In this document: positions 44,593-53,224 of the stretch, one piece after another | Layout of the letters: each line of letters opens with the position of its first letter | Numbering within the stretch: the first letter of the stretch is position 1 | From: Nocardioides oceani | GTDB taxonomy: Bacteria; Actinomycetota; Actinomycetes; Propionibacteriales; Nocardioidaceae | Direction: 5' to 3' | DNA length: 64,000 nucleotides | Assembly (NCBI RefSeq): GCF_030412965.1 | Contig: NZ_JAUHJQ010000001.1 | Coordinates: forward strand, 832,060 to 896,059 | Made by a program: the position numbers and the translations under genes | Notes under the pieces: model-generated | The model's input: the letters and a program-made list of their open reading frames with translations, nothing else | Database searches by the model: none | Told to the model about the DNA's origin: nothing

Positions 44593-45777
44593 GTGAGCGC
44601 GTCCGTGTCCCTTCCCGAGACCACCGCGGGCGGTCTGCTGGCGCTGGTGCGCAGCGGCGAGGCCACGACCCGCGCCGACCTGGGTCGCGCCACCGGCCTC
44701 TCCCGGACCGCCGTGTCGCAGCGGGTATCCGCCCTGGTCGCGGCCGGGCTGCTCGTCGAGGCCAGCTCGCTTGCCTCCACCGGCGGCCGCCCCGCCGGCG
44801 CCCTGGTCTTCAACGTCGACGCCGCGGTCGTCGTCGGCATCGCCGTCGGCCGCTCCCGCACCCAGGTCGGCGTCTTCGACCTCGAGGGCCGCGAGATCGT
44901 CGGCGACACCCGCGACCACGAGGTCGGCAGCGGGCCGGACGCGGTGATGACCGACGTCGCCGACCGGCTGCGGACGCTGCTCGAGGGGGTCGAGCCGCCC
45001 GTGCTGGGGATCGGCCTCTCCCTGCCCGGCACGGTCGACCCCGAGCGGCGGGTCAGCCTCGACGCCCCGGTGATGAAGGGCTGGGACGGCGTGCCCCTGG
45101 CGCCGTACCTCACCGGCGCCTGCGCGGCCCCGCTCCACGTCACCAACGACACCTCCGCGCTGACGCGGTCCGAGCTGTTCGGGCCGGCGCCGCTCGGCAG
45201 CGACGTGCTGGTCATCAAGGCCTCGACCGGCCTCGGCATCGGCGTCATCGCCGACGGCCGGCTCGTCAACGCCTCCCGCGGAGTCACCGGCGAGCTCGGG
45301 CACACCCGCGTCGAGGGCGCCGACGAGCTCCTGTGCCGCTGCGGCGCCCACGGGTGCCTCGAGACCGTCGCCGGTGGATGGGCGATGGTGAACCGGCTCG
45401 TCGAGGGCGGCGCCGAGGCCCGTCACGTCCGCGACCTCGTCGGGCTCGCGCTCGACGGCGACCCCGTCGCCCGCAGCCTGCTGCGCGAGAGCGGCCGGCG
45501 GGTCGGCGAGGTGCTCGCCGTCGCCGTCAACCTGCTCCACCCGCAGACCGTCGTCGTCGGCGGGGACATGGGCTCGGCCTTCGACCTCTACACCGCCGGC
45601 ATGCGCGAGTCGGTCTACGCCCGCGCCGCCGGCTCGGTCACCCGCGACCTCCGCTTCGCCCCCGCCGCCTACGGCGACTCCGCCGGCCTGGTCGGCTGCG
45701 CCGCCCTCGTCATCGACCACGAGCTCTCGCCCGCCGCCGTCGACGCCCGGTTGCGTGCGGCTCGCGCGGAGGCCTGA
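44593..45777 (+). CDS. ROK family transcriptional regulator, probable regulator of the Entner-Doudoroff operon
   Basis: The 394-residue protein has a winged helix-turn-helix (about 15-70, TRADLGRATGLSRTAVSQRV) followed by a ROK sugar-binding domain. The ROK zinc motif CRCGAHGCLE (about 247-256) and GELGHTRVEG (about 237-246) are intact. The kinase-like phosphate loop region reads GIAVGRSRTQVGV and lacks the DxGGT pattern of active kinases, so it is likely a sensor only. The GTG start lies 84 nt from zwf on the opposite strand. It probably binds a sugar or sugar phosphate and controls zwf-edd-eda. Confidence 0.88.
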   Translation: MSASVSLPETTAGGLLALVRSGEATTRADLGRATGLSRTAVSQRVSALVAAGLLVEASSLASTGGRPAGALVFNVDAAVVVGIAVGRSRTQVGVFDLEGREIVGDTRDHEVGSGPDAVMTDVADRLRTLLEGVEPPVLGIGLSLPGTVDPERRVSLDAPVMKGWDGVPLAPYLTGACAAPLHVTNDTSALTRSELFGPAPLGSDVLVIKASTGLGIGVIADGRLVNASRGVTGELGHTRVEGADELLCRCGAHGCLETVAGGWAMVNRLVEGGAEARHVRDLVGLALDGDPVARSLLRESGRRVGEVLAVAVNLLHPQTVVVGGDMGSAFDLYTAGMRESVYARAAGSVTRDLRFAPAAYGDSAGLVGCAALVIDHELSPAAVDARLRAARAEA

Positions 45778-45786
45778 GCGGGACGG

Positions 45787-45871
45787 TCAACATCCCAAGT
45801 TCACTTGGGATGTTGATGCTCCGCGGCCATCGCCATGGCCGTGAAGCGTCAGGAAAGGCCGCGAAGTGGCA
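45787..45871. repeat. Dispersed palindromic intergenic repeat, family 1, copy B
   Basis: A perfect palindrome with 14-bp arms (TCAACATCCCAAGT and ACTTGGGATGTTGA, 2-nt loop) occupies 45787-45816. It is followed by GGCCATCGCCATGGCC (45825-45840) and the module GGAAAGGCCGCGAAGTGGCA (45852-45871). The same modules occur at 5580-5690, where the palindrome is present twice and the border module is on the other side. It lies between the convergent ROK and LapA-like genes. Confidence 0.82.
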
Positions 45872-45912
45872 CCCGGATGCGATCGGGTACGGCGGCGGGC
45901 CGGCCGCGCGGG

Positions 45913-46281
45913 TCAGTGCCGCTTCGCCTCGCGGCGGACCCGGCGGCGCACCTGCCACAGGCGGAGCGTGCCGGCGAGGGCGGTGAGCAGCAGCCCGGCG
46001 GCGACCGCGATCAGCAGGGCGACGGCGAGCGGCGTCTCGCCCTCGAAGCCGAGGAACCGGACGAGCACCGGCTCGGTGTTCTGCGCGATGAACACGACGA
46101 GCAGCACGAGCACGATGCCGAACGCCACGATCGCGGCCCACACGCCACTGGTCAGCGAGCCACGGAGCGGGTCGCCGCCGGGGCGCCCCGCAGGGGCCGG
46201 TTCCGGGGTCGTCGATGTGGGCGGGCCGGGCTCGACGGGGGGCGTCGTACCGGTCGTCGGCTCTCCGGGCGTCTGCGTCAT
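45913..46281 (-). CDS. LapA-domain (DUF1049) membrane protein
   Basis: The 122-residue protein has a polar, Pro/Thr-rich N-terminus (about 1-35) and two membrane helices joined by FIAQNTEPVLVRFLGFEGETP, the hallmark of LapA/YciS-type proteins. The C-terminus is a basic helix (RLWQVRRRVRREAKRH). Proteins of this type help lipopolysaccharide assembly in proteobacteria; in actinobacteria the role is unknown. It stands alone, divergent from the Pro-Thr repeat protein gene. Confidence 0.82.
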   Translation of the reverse strand: MTQTPGEPTTGTTPPVEPGPPTSTTPEPAPAGRPGGDPLRGSLTSGVWAAIVAFGIVLVLLVVFIAQNTEPVLVRFLGFEGETPLAVALLIAVAAGLLLTALAGTLRLWQVRRRVRREAKRH

Positions 46282-46382
46282 GCCCGGACCGGTACCCACC
46301 CGGGCGACGACGCCTGCGACGTGACCGGGATCGCGCGCGGACCGGCTGGCGTGGCCGCCCGGCCGTGGGGTACTTCCGTGCC

Positions 46383-47033
46383 GTGACAGCCGAGCCCCTC
46401 GCCCCCGCACCGGACATGACCCCGGTCGGCGTCAGGCCCTCGACGAGCGCCGCACCGCACCTGCGGCTGGTGCCGGCGCCGCCCGAGCCCGACCCCACCC
46501 CGACACCCACCCCGACACCCACCCCGACACCCACCCCGACACCCACGCCCACACCGACATCCCGCCGCGACGACACCGGCCCGCCCGCGCCGGCCGCGGA
46601 CCGTGCGCTGCCACCCGTCGTGCCACCCGTCGTGCCACCCGGTACGCCGTGGCGCGCGGCGCTGCCGGCGTACGCCCGCGAGCCGGCCTGGCAGCTGGCG
46701 CTGGCCCACGCGTGGCTGGTGCTCCTCGGGCCGGTGCTGGTGCTGCTGCCCGGTGGCCTCGCCGTCGACGCCGGGCTGGCGCTGGCCCTCGGCACGGTCG
46801 CGGTGTGGCTGGTGGCGGTGGTCCGCGACCTGGCCGACCTGCGCGGCTGGGGCCGGGTCGTGGGGGCACGCGCGACAGGCCGGATGGCCTGGCACCTGGC
46901 CACGCTGGGGCCGTGGGGCTACCTCGGCGTCCGCGGGCGCCGCACGGGCGAGTGGGCGCCGTTCGTCGCGTGCAGCGCCGCGTGGCTCGCCGGCGCCGCC
47001 ACGACCGGCCTCGCGCTGCTCCTCGCCGGCTGA
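46383..47033 (+). CDS. Membrane protein with Pro-Thr repeat
   Basis: The 216-residue protein has a disordered N-terminal half with about ten Pro-Thr dipeptides (residues about 38-58) and two PPVV units, then three to four hydrophobic helices from about residue 100 on. No known domain is recognised. The GTG at 46383 is supported by a TACTTC hexamer 6 nt upstream; ATG at 46416 is an alternative. It may be cotranscribed with the DUF4185 fusion gene 68 nt downstream, although that gene has its own -10-like element. Confidence 0.6.
   Translation: MTAEPLAPAPDMTPVGVRPSTSAAPHLRLVPAPPEPDPTPTPTPTPTPTPTPTPTPTPTSRRDDTGPPAPAADRALPPVVPPVVPPGTPWRAALPAYAREPAWQLALAHAWLVLLGPVLVLLPGGLAVDAGLALALGTVAVWLVAVVRDLADLRGWGRVVGARATGRMAWHLATLGPWGYLGVRGRRTGEWAPFVACSAAWLAGAATTGLALLLAG
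46493..46560 (+). repeat. In-frame 12-bp repeat coding Pro-Thr
   Basis: Units of CCCACCCCGACA are repeated about four times, then decay. They encode the Pro-Thr stretch of the membrane protein and are a slippage hotspot. A second short repeat, GTGCCACCCGTC, follows near 46619-46642. Confidence 0.8.
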
Positions 47034-47101
47034 CCCGGCACGGACGCAGCGCACGGGACTCGGCACGCGGACCCGGCCCACCGGCCCGGCACACTGGCCC
47101 G

Positions 47102-49252
47102 GTGACCACTCGCCGGCGCCTGCGGACGCTCGCCGGCCTGGTGGTCCTGCTGGCCGCCCTGGTGGCGGTCCTGCCCACCCTCGACGACGCGGCGGCCGGG
47201 CGCACCCACCGCGCGCCGGTGCTCCTGGTCGGGCCGGAGGTGGTGGTCGGGCCGCTCGCCGACGACGTCGACGCGCTGCCGGGCGCACCGTTCGACGCGG
47301 CCCCGGCGGACGACCGGGCCGAGGCGGAGCGGGCGCTGGCCGCGGGCGAGGTCGTCGCGGTGGTCCTGGTCCGCCTGCGGAGCACCGAGGACACGCTGCT
47401 GCTCCCCCGCCTGCGGACCACCGAGCTCGACCGGGCGCTGGTGCGGGAGGTCCGCGCGGCGGAGGAGCGCCGCGGCCGCACGGTGGCGGTCGAGCGGGCG
47501 GGGCCCGTGCGCGACGCCCCGGCGTACGCCGCGTTGGGCCTGCTCACCGCGGCCGCCGCGTTCGGGCTGGTGCTCGTCGTGTCCCTGGTCTGGGGCCCGT
47601 TCGCGCGCACGCTGCCGCGCGGGCTGCTGCGGCTCGTGGCGGTGGGGGCGCTCGCCGCGGCGGCCGCCGTCCTCGCGCCGCTGCTGCCGGGTGTCCCGGG
47701 CGGGGCGGCGGTCGAGGTGGCCGCGGCGCTGGCGCTCGGCGTCCTCGCCGCGGGCCTGCTGACCCTCGCGCTCGAGGCGCTGCTCGGGCTGGCCGGTCTC
47801 CTGCTGGCCGCCGCGGCGCTGCTGGTCGTGCCGGCGCCCCTGCTGGTGGCCGACGACCCGCTGCTCCTGCCGGGCCCCTGGGCCGAGGTCGTGCGGTGGA
47901 CGACGGCCGGCGCGACGGGCGACGGCGTCCGGGCCGGGGCCGGGGTCGGGGTCGCGGACGCCGGGCCCGCCCTGTGGTTCCTCGGCGCGGTGGCGGCGAC
48001 CGGCCTGCTGGTGCTGGCGCTGACCCGGTTCGACGGGGTCCGGCACAGCCCCGCGGCACCTCCTGCCGCGGGCGGCCCGGCCGACGACGTACCCACCACC
48101 GCCCGCTGGCGGCTCCAGCTCGTCGCCGTGCTCGCCACCCTGGCCGCGGGCGCGGTCCTCACCCTGACCCTGCTGCCCGGCGCCGACGACGCGGCGGCGT
48201 ACCCCAGCCTCGCCTCGGCCACCACCTGTGAGCCCACCGGGCCCGTGCGCACCGTGGCCGACCTCAACCGGATCACCGAGCTGCGCGGGTCGCCGCAGTT
48301 CCGCGGTGGCGACGTCGGCGCCCAGGCCGAGCTGCAGGACGGACGCAGCGTGTGGCTCTTCGGCGACACCCTGCGCGGGACGGGCGGCGAGCAGCGGTTC
48401 GTCCGCAACTCGATGCTCGTGGTCGAGCCGGGCTGCCTGCAGGTCGTCGTCCCGGCCGGCGGCGGGGCGGTCATCCCCGACCGGGACCGGGAGGTCGGCT
48501 ACTGGCCGATGTCGGTCGTCGCGACGCCGCGGCCCGGCTACGACCTGGTCACGGTGACCGCGCAACGGGTCCGCAGCACCGACCGCGACGACGCCTTCGG
48601 CTTCGAGAACCTCGGCCCGGCCGTCGCCCTCTTCGTCGTCCCCGCGGGCGGCACGCCCCAGCTGGTCGACCGCGTCGACGTCGGCCCCGACTCCCCCGAC
48701 CCCACCCGGCCGATGTGGGGCGCGGCGACGGCGCTGGGCGACGGCTGGCTGCACCTGTACGGCACCGCGCGGCCCGACACCGCCGCGCCGACCGGCTTCT
48801 CGCTGCGCGTCGCGCGGGTCCGGCCCGTCGACGTGCTCGAGCCGGACCGCTGGCGCTACTGGGACGGCACCGCCTGGGTCGCCGACCCGGCCGCCGCGGC
48901 GGAGCTGGTCCCGGCCGAGGGCGGAACGTCCCAGACACTGACGGTCTTCGAGCGCGACGGCACCTGGCACGCCTTCAGCAAGCGCGGGGAGTTCCTCGGC
49001 TCCGACCTGGTCTTCTGGACCGCGCCCGGGCCGACCGGCCCGTTCACCGCGCAGCCGCCGGTGGCCGCCCTGCCCTCGGACAGCACGACCGGGGCGCTGC
49101 GCTACATGCCGCTCGCCCACCCCGACCTCATCCCGCGGCCGGGGTCGGTGGTCGTGTCCTACAGCCGCAACCGCACCGACGTCGGCCAGGTCCTCGACGA
49201 CCCGCTGCTCTACCGCCCGCGGTTCCTCCGCGTGCCCCTCCCCGGGAGCTGA
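47102..49252 (+). CDS. Multi-pass membrane protein fused to an extracytoplasmic DUF4185 domain
   Basis: The 716-residue protein starts with a signal-anchor helix (about 10-28) and a soluble domain (about 40-140). Five or six helices follow (about 145-300), then another helix near 340-360 and a C-terminal DUF4185-type domain (about 380-710). The latter has ITELRGSPQFRGGDVGA and VWLFGDTLRGTGG, as in five-bladed-propeller glycosidase-like proteins. It may bind or cut surface glycans, such as arabinan or galactan; no catalytic residues can be named with certainty. CACACT 6 nt before the GTG fits the leaderless pattern. The fusion to an ABC-2-like membrane region is unusual. Confidence 0.72.
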   Translation: MTTRRRLRTLAGLVVLLAALVAVLPTLDDAAAGRTHRAPVLLVGPEVVVGPLADDVDALPGAPFDAAPADDRAEAERALAAGEVVAVVLVRLRSTEDTLLLPRLRTTELDRALVREVRAAEERRGRTVAVERAGPVRDAPAYAALGLLTAAAAFGLVLVVSLVWGPFARTLPRGLLRLVAVGALAAAAAVLAPLLPGVPGGAAVEVAAALALGVLAAGLLTLALEALLGLAGLLLAAAALLVVPAPLLVADDPLLLPGPWAEVVRWTTAGATGDGVRAGAGVGVADAGPALWFLGAVAATGLLVLALTRFDGVRHSPAAPPAAGGPADDVPTTARWRLQLVAVLATLAAGAVLTLTLLPGADDAAAYPSLASATTCEPTGPVRTVADLNRITELRGSPQFRGGDVGAQAELQDGRSVWLFGDTLRGTGGEQRFVRNSMLVVEPGCLQVVVPAGGGAVIPDRDREVGYWPMSVVATPRPGYDLVTVTAQRVRSTDRDDAFGFENLGPAVALFVVPAGGTPQLVDRVDVGPDSPDPTRPMWGAATALGDGWLHLYGTARPDTAAPTGFSLRVARVRPVDVLEPDRWRYWDGTAWVADPAAAAELVPAEGGTSQTLTVFERDGTWHAFSKRGEFLGSDLVFWTAPGPTGPFTAQPPVAALPSDSTTGALRYMPLAHPDLIPRPGSVVVSYSRNRTDVGQVLDDPLLYRPRFLRVPLPGS

Positions 49253-49301
49253 CTGCGGGCTGACCGCCCGGCGGCCACCGGCACGGTGGGAGGGTCGTGC
49301 C

Positions 49302-49724
49302 ATGGAGCGAGACCGCAACGGCCAGGGCCGCGCCGAGCAGGCACGGCCGCGCGACGAGCTGGGCCGGCCGCTGCCGTACGGGCGGCCCGGCGTCGAGCCG
49401 ATCTCCGAGGAGCCGCTGCCCGGCGAGGGGACGCTCGCCTACGCCCGCGAGCTGCTCGAGCAGGGCCGCCCCTTCGCCGCGCACGAGGCGCTCGAGGTGC
49501 GCTGGAAGTCCGGGCCCGAGGCCGAGCGGCCGCTGTGGCAGGGGCTGGCCCAGCTCTGCGTCGGCCTCACCCACCACGCCCGGGGCAACGCGGTCGGGGC
49601 CGCGAGACTGGTCGAGCGCGGCGCCGGCAACCTGGCGACGTACGCCGCCGGCGGCGGCCCGACCTACGGGCTCGACCTGCCGGCGGTCGTCGCGTGCGCC
49701 CGGACGCGGGTCACGTCCGACTGA
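49302..49724 (+). CDS. DUF309 family protein
   Basis: The 140-residue protein carries the DUF309 core: RPFAAHEALEVRWK (about 56-69) and LWQGLAQLCVGLTHHARGN (about 78-96), a helical bundle with conserved His, Glu and Arg. Its function is not known in any organism I can name. GGGAGGG 7 nt before the ATG sets the start. It converges on the aldo/keto reductase gene with a 13-nt gap. Confidence 0.85.
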   Translation: MERDRNGQGRAEQARPRDELGRPLPYGRPGVEPISEEPLPGEGTLAYARELLEQGRPFAAHEALEVRWKSGPEAERPLWQGLAQLCVGLTHHARGNAVGAARLVERGAGNLATYAAGGGPTYGLDLPAVVACARTRVTSD

Positions 49725-49725
49725 C

Positions 49726-49739
49726 GACCCGCCCGGGTC
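49726..49739. terminator. Small palindrome between convergent genes
   Basis: GACCCG (49726-49731) faces CGGGTC (49734-49739) with 2 nt between, realistically a 5-bp stem with a 4-nt loop. It overlaps the stop of the reductase gene. It is a weak terminator candidate. Confidence 0.3.
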
Positions 49740-50592
49740 AGACGGCGGCCTCGAGCGCGGCGAACTCCTCCTCGCCCAGCTCGATCGCGGCGGCGGCCAT
49801 GTTGTCCTCGAGGTGGGCGACGCTGGAGGTGCCGGGGATCGGCAGCATGACCGGGGAGCGGCGCAGCAGCCAGGCCAGCGCGAGCTGGGAGGCGGAGACG
49901 CCCTTCTCCCGCGCGATCGCGGTCAGCGGGCTGTCGGGCCCGGAGAGCTGGCCGGTCGCGAGCGGGAACCACGGGATGAACCCGATGCCCTGCTCCTCGG
50001 CGTGGGTGAGCAGCTCCTCGGCGGAGCGGTCGGCGAGGTTGTAGAGGTTCTGCACGGTCGCGATCGGGGCGACCTCGCCGGCCCGTCGGACCTCCTCGAC
50101 CGAGACCTCGGAGAGGCCGATGTGGCGGACCTTGCCCTCCTGCTGGAGCTTCGCGAGCTCACCGACCTGGTCCTCGAGCGGGACCTCGGGGTCGATCCGG
50201 TGCAGCTGCAGGAGGTCGATCCGCTCGACGCCGAGGTTGCGCAGGGAGAGCTCGGCCTGCTGGCGGAGGTACGCCGGGCGGCCGACGGGGGTCCACACGT
50301 CCGGGCCCTGCCGGGTCAGCCCGACCTTGGTGGCGACGACGACGCCGTCGTAGGGGTGCAGCGCCTCGCGGATCAGCTGCTCGGCGACGACCGGACCGTA
50401 GGAGTCGGCGGTGTCGATGAAGTCGACGCCCAGCTCGACGGCCCGACGCAGCACGCGCACGGCCTCGCCGGGGTCGCGCGGGTCGCCCCACACGCCGGGT
50501 CCGGTCAGCTGCATCGAGCCGTAGCCCAGGCGGCGCACCGTCAGGTCGCCGCCGATCGTGAACGTTCCGCTCTGCTCAGCAAGGGTGGTCAT
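49738..50592 (-). CDS. Aldo/keto reductase
   Basis: The 284-residue TIM-barrel oxidoreductase reduces aldehydes or ketones with NADPH. The catalytic tetrad is D60, Y65, K89 and H131 ([24 protein letters not shown]). The NADPH-binding region near the C-terminus reads [15 protein letters not shown]. The ATG at 50592 fits the family N-terminus. It lies 76 nt downstream of the SDR gene on the same strand, with a 7-bp hairpin in between, so it may have its own promoter. The substrate is unknown. Confidence 0.92.
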   Translation of the reverse strand: MTTLAEQSGTFTIGGDLTVRRLGYGSMQLTGPGVWGDPRDPGEAVRVLRRAVELGVDFIDTADSYGPVVAEQLIREALHPYDGVVVATKVGLTRQGPDVWTPVGRPAYLRQQAELSLRNLGVERIDLLQLHRIDPEVPLEDQVGELAKLQQEGKVRHIGLSEVSVEEVRRAGEVAPIATVQNLYNLADRSAEELLTHAEEQGIGFIPWFPLATGQLSGPDSPLTAIAREKGVSASQLALAWLLRRSPVMLPIPGTSSVAHLEDNMAAAAIELGEEEFAALEAAV

Positions 50593-50611
50593 GGGGGTCC
50601 CAACAACGTGG

Positions 50612-50634
50612 CCGCCCGAACATTCCACGGGCGG
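50612..50634. terminator. Hairpin between the SDR and aldo/keto reductase genes
   Basis: CCGCCCG (50612-50618) pairs perfectly with CGGGCGG (50628-50634) around a 9-nt loop. It may end SDR transcription or sit in the reductase leader. Confidence 0.4.
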
Positions 50635-50668
50635 GGTCTCCCCCGCCCCGTCGAGCACGGACCGCGGG

Positions 50669-51430
50669 TCAGCCCGGTCGCCCCTGGGCGAGGAGGAACG
50701 CCGGCGGCTCGCCGCCGCCGTGGCACGCGACCGTCGCACCGCTGACGTAGGACGCCAGGTCGGAGGCGAGGAACGCGACGACGTTGGCGACCTCCTCCGG
50801 CCGGGCCATGCGGCCCAGCGGGATCGTCCTCTCGATCGCGGCCACGCCAGCGTCGTCGCCGTAGTGGTCGCCGGTCAGCTCGGTGCGGCACAGCCCGACG
50901 TTCACGGCGTTCACCCGGACGCGCGGGGCCCACTCGATCGCCAGCGACCGGGTGAGGGAGTCCAGGCCGGCCTTCGCCGCGCCGTACGCCGCGGTGCCCG
51001 GTGAGGGCCGCAGCGCCGAGACCGAGGAGACGTTGACGATCGCGCCGCCGCCGGGCGCCTGCTGCATGACCCGGTTGGCGGACTGGGCGAGGGCCAGCGG
51101 GCCCATCAGGTTGAGCGCGACGACCCGGTCGTGGAAGCGCGGGGAGGCGTCGGCGGCCGGGGCGTACGGCGCGCCGCCGGCGTTGTTGACCGCCACGTCG
51201 AGCCGGCCGAGGCGGGCCGCGACGTCCTGGACCATCGCGTCGACGGACGCGGCGTCGCGGACGTCGCAGGTGACGTGCTCGGTGCCCGGCGCCGGCGCGT
51301 CCACGGGCGAGCGCGAGCAGGTCACCACCCGCGCGCCGGCGGACACCAGCACCTGCGCCACGGCGGCCCCGATGCCCTTGCTGCCGCCGGTCACGAGGGC
51401 CACGCGGCCGGTGAGGTCGATGGTCGTCAC
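50669..51430 (-). CDS. Short-chain dehydrogenase/reductase
   Basis: The 253-residue Rossmann enzyme has the coenzyme loop TGGSKGIG (14-21), NNAG (82-85) and the catalytic S135/S136, Y149 and K153 (YGAAK). It oxidises or reduces an alcohol/ketone with NAD(P). The GTG at 51430 is chosen because CACAGT lies 7 nt upstream; another GTG 9 nt earlier is possible. It is divergent from the enoyl-CoA hydratase gene, and both lie next to the steroid side-chain genes, so an acyl-CoA or steroid substrate is plausible. Confidence 0.9.
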   Translation of the reverse strand: MTTIDLTGRVALVTGGSKGIGAAVAQVLVSAGARVVTCSRSPVDAPAPGTEHVTCDVRDAASVDAMVQDVAARLGRLDVAVNNAGGAPYAPAADASPRFHDRVVALNLMGPLALAQSANRVMQQAPGGGAIVNVSSVSALRPSPGTAAYGAAKAGLDSLTRSLAIEWAPRVRVNAVNVGLCRTELTGDHYGDDAGVAAIERTIPLGRMARPEEVANVVAFLASDLASYVSGATVACHGGGEPPAFLLAQGRPG

Positions 51431-51556
51431 GCCGGGCACTGTGCTCGCCGCCGCGCCAGCGGCGCGCTCCGGCGTCCCACTCACCGGGGCCGGCGGGGGT
51501 CCCACTGAGCGGTCCGCGGCGCGGTGGGCCGGCAGGTCGGCTGGGAGGGTCGCGCC

Positions 51557-52432
51557 ATGGCCCAGGAACCCGCCCCGAGCCCGTCCGACGAGCCGGTCGT
51601 CACCTACGCGGTGACCGACCACACCGCCTGGGTGACGATGAACCGGCCGCAGTACCGCAACGCGCAGAACTCGCGGATGACCTACGCCCTCGACGACGCC
51701 TTCCGCCGCGCCGTCGAGGACCCCGAGGTCAGGGTCATCGTGCTGGCGGGCGCCGGCGACCACTTCTCCGCGGGCCACGACATCGGCACGCCGGGCCGCG
51801 ACGTCGACCAGAGCTTCGAGCGGCGGGCCGTCGTGTGGTGGGACCACGTGGATCGCGAGGGCGCCGACCAGCGCTTCGCCCGTGAGTCGGAGGTCTACCT
51901 CGGGATGTGCCGCCGCTGGCGGGCGGTCCCGAAGCCGATGATCGCGATGGTGCACGGCGCCTGCATCGCCGGCGGCCTCATGCTCGCGTGGTCGTGCGAC
52001 TTCATCGTCGCCTCCGACGACGCGTTCTTCGCCGACCCGGTCGTGCGGATGGGCATCCCCGGCGTGGAGTACTTCGCCCACCCGTGGGTCACCAACCCCC
52101 GCGCCGCCAAGGAGCTGCTCTTCACCGGCGACCGGTTCTCCGCCGAGCGCGCCCGCGAGCTGGGCATGGTCAACCGCGTGGTGCCCCGGGAGGAGCTGCG
52201 CGCCACGGTCGGCGACCTGGCCGGCCGGGTGGCGCAGATGCCGCCGTTCGGGCTGGCGCTGGCCAAGAAGGCCGTGAACCAGGCCGAGGACCTGATGGGC
52301 ATGCACGCCGGGATGGACTCGGTCTTCGGCCTCCACCACGTCGCGCACGCCCACAACGCCGAGGTGCAGGGCGACTCGCTGGCCGGGCTCGACGCCCGCG
52401 GGATGGCGCGCGGCGCGCGCCCTCCCGCGTGA
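51557..52432 (+). CDS. Enoyl-CoA hydratase/isomerase family protein
   Basis: The 291-residue crotonase-fold protein has the two oxyanion-hole segments FSAGHDIGTPG (about 76-86) and MVHGACIAGGLMLAW (about 134-148), and GIPGVEYFAHPWV. The usual catalytic Glu of the first position is not clearly conserved, so isomerase or other acyl-CoA chemistry is possible. GGGAGGG 7 nt before the ATG sets the start. It converges on the chs operon with only 3 nt between stop codons. Confidence 0.88.
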   Translation: MAQEPAPSPSDEPVVTYAVTDHTAWVTMNRPQYRNAQNSRMTYALDDAFRRAVEDPEVRVIVLAGAGDHFSAGHDIGTPGRDVDQSFERRAVVWWDHVDREGADQRFARESEVYLGMCRRWRAVPKPMIAMVHGACIAGGLMLAWSCDFIVASDDAFFADPVVRMGIPGVEYFAHPWVTNPRAAKELLFTGDRFSAERARELGMVNRVVPREELRATVGDLAGRVAQMPPFGLALAKKAVNQAEDLMGMHAGMDSVFGLHHVAHAHNAEVQGDSLAGLDARGMARGARPPA

Positions 52433-52435
52433 GGC

Positions 52436-53224
52436 TCAGCCGAAGGAGACCCGGCCGCCGGTGATCACCGAGCGGTCGCCGGTCGTGGCGTCGAAGCGGG
52501 TCTCCCCGCCGGGCGCCACCCGGGCGACGAGCCGCTCACCGGGGAAGACCGGGGCGGCGAACCGGCCGGCCAGCGTGCGCAAGTCGGCCGGGTGGGCGCC
52601 GACGCGGCCGGCCACGCCCAGCGTGATCGCGGCCAGCGTGCACAGCCCGTGCAGGAACGGCCGCGGCTGACCGGCCGCCCGCGCCGCGTCGGGGTCGACG
52701 TGCATGTGGTGGCGGTCGCCGAGCAGGCGGTACGTCGCCGCCTGGGTGGCGTACGTCGCCACCTCGACCTCCTCCGCGCCGGCCAGGTCCTCGCGCGGCG
52801 CGGACGGGCCGCGCTCGCCGCCGAACCCGCCGGCGCCGGGCGCGAAGATCGACCAGGTCGCGACGAAGTGGTCGCTCTCGACCTCGACGTCGAAGACCGC
52901 CGCCGAGCCCTTGTCCCAGACCGCACCGACCCGGGCCTGCAGCCGCAGCTCTCCGGCACGCGGCAGCGGGCGGAGCACCTCGAGCCGCTGCGCGCCGTGC
53001 ACGGCGGTCGTGGTGTCGAAGGCGCCCTGCGACCCGAGCGCGTCGGGCGCCCACTGCGCGAGGGTGAGCGCGAAGGTCGGGAGCACCCGCAGCCGCTCCT
53101 CGAAGACCAGGTCGAGGTCCTCGGCGCCCGCCCCCACGGCGAGCGCGTAGAGGATCGCGTCGCGCTCGTCGTACGCCACCGTCCGCTCGCCGAGCGGGCG
53201 GCCGGCCCACGCCCCGGCGCTCAC
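52436..53224 (-). CDS. chsH3: MaoC-type (R)-specific enoyl-CoA hydratase, ChsH3-like
   Basis: The 262-residue protein is a double hot-dog hydratase. The N-terminal hot dog has YALAVGAGAEDLDLVFEE and VLPTFA; the C-terminal one has the hydratase-2 motif YRLLGDRHHMHVDPDAA and GQPRPFLHGLC, with catalytic Asp and His. It resembles Mtb Rv3538 (called ChsH3, from memory), which hydrates steroid enoyl-CoA. Its GTG overlaps the ltp2 stop in GTGA. It is the last gene of the steroid side-chain operon and ends 3 nt from the convergent enoyl-CoA hydratase gene. Confidence 0.85.
   Translation of the reverse strand: MSAGAWAGRPLGERTVAYDERDAILYALAVGAGAEDLDLVFEERLRVLPTFALTLAQWAPDALGSQGAFDTTTAVHGAQRLEVLRPLPRAGELRLQARVGAVWDKGSAAVFDVEVESDHFVATWSIFAPGAGGFGGERGPSAPREDLAGAEEVEVATYATQAATYRLLGDRHHMHVDPDAARAAGQPRPFLHGLCTLAAITLGVAGRVGAHPADLRTLAGRFAAPVFPGERLVARVAPGGETRFDATTGDRSVITGGRVSFG

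Noticed and set aside
44593..45777. Active ROK sugar kinase
   Set aside because: The N-terminal helix-turn-helix and the missing DxGGT phosphate loop point to a regulator.
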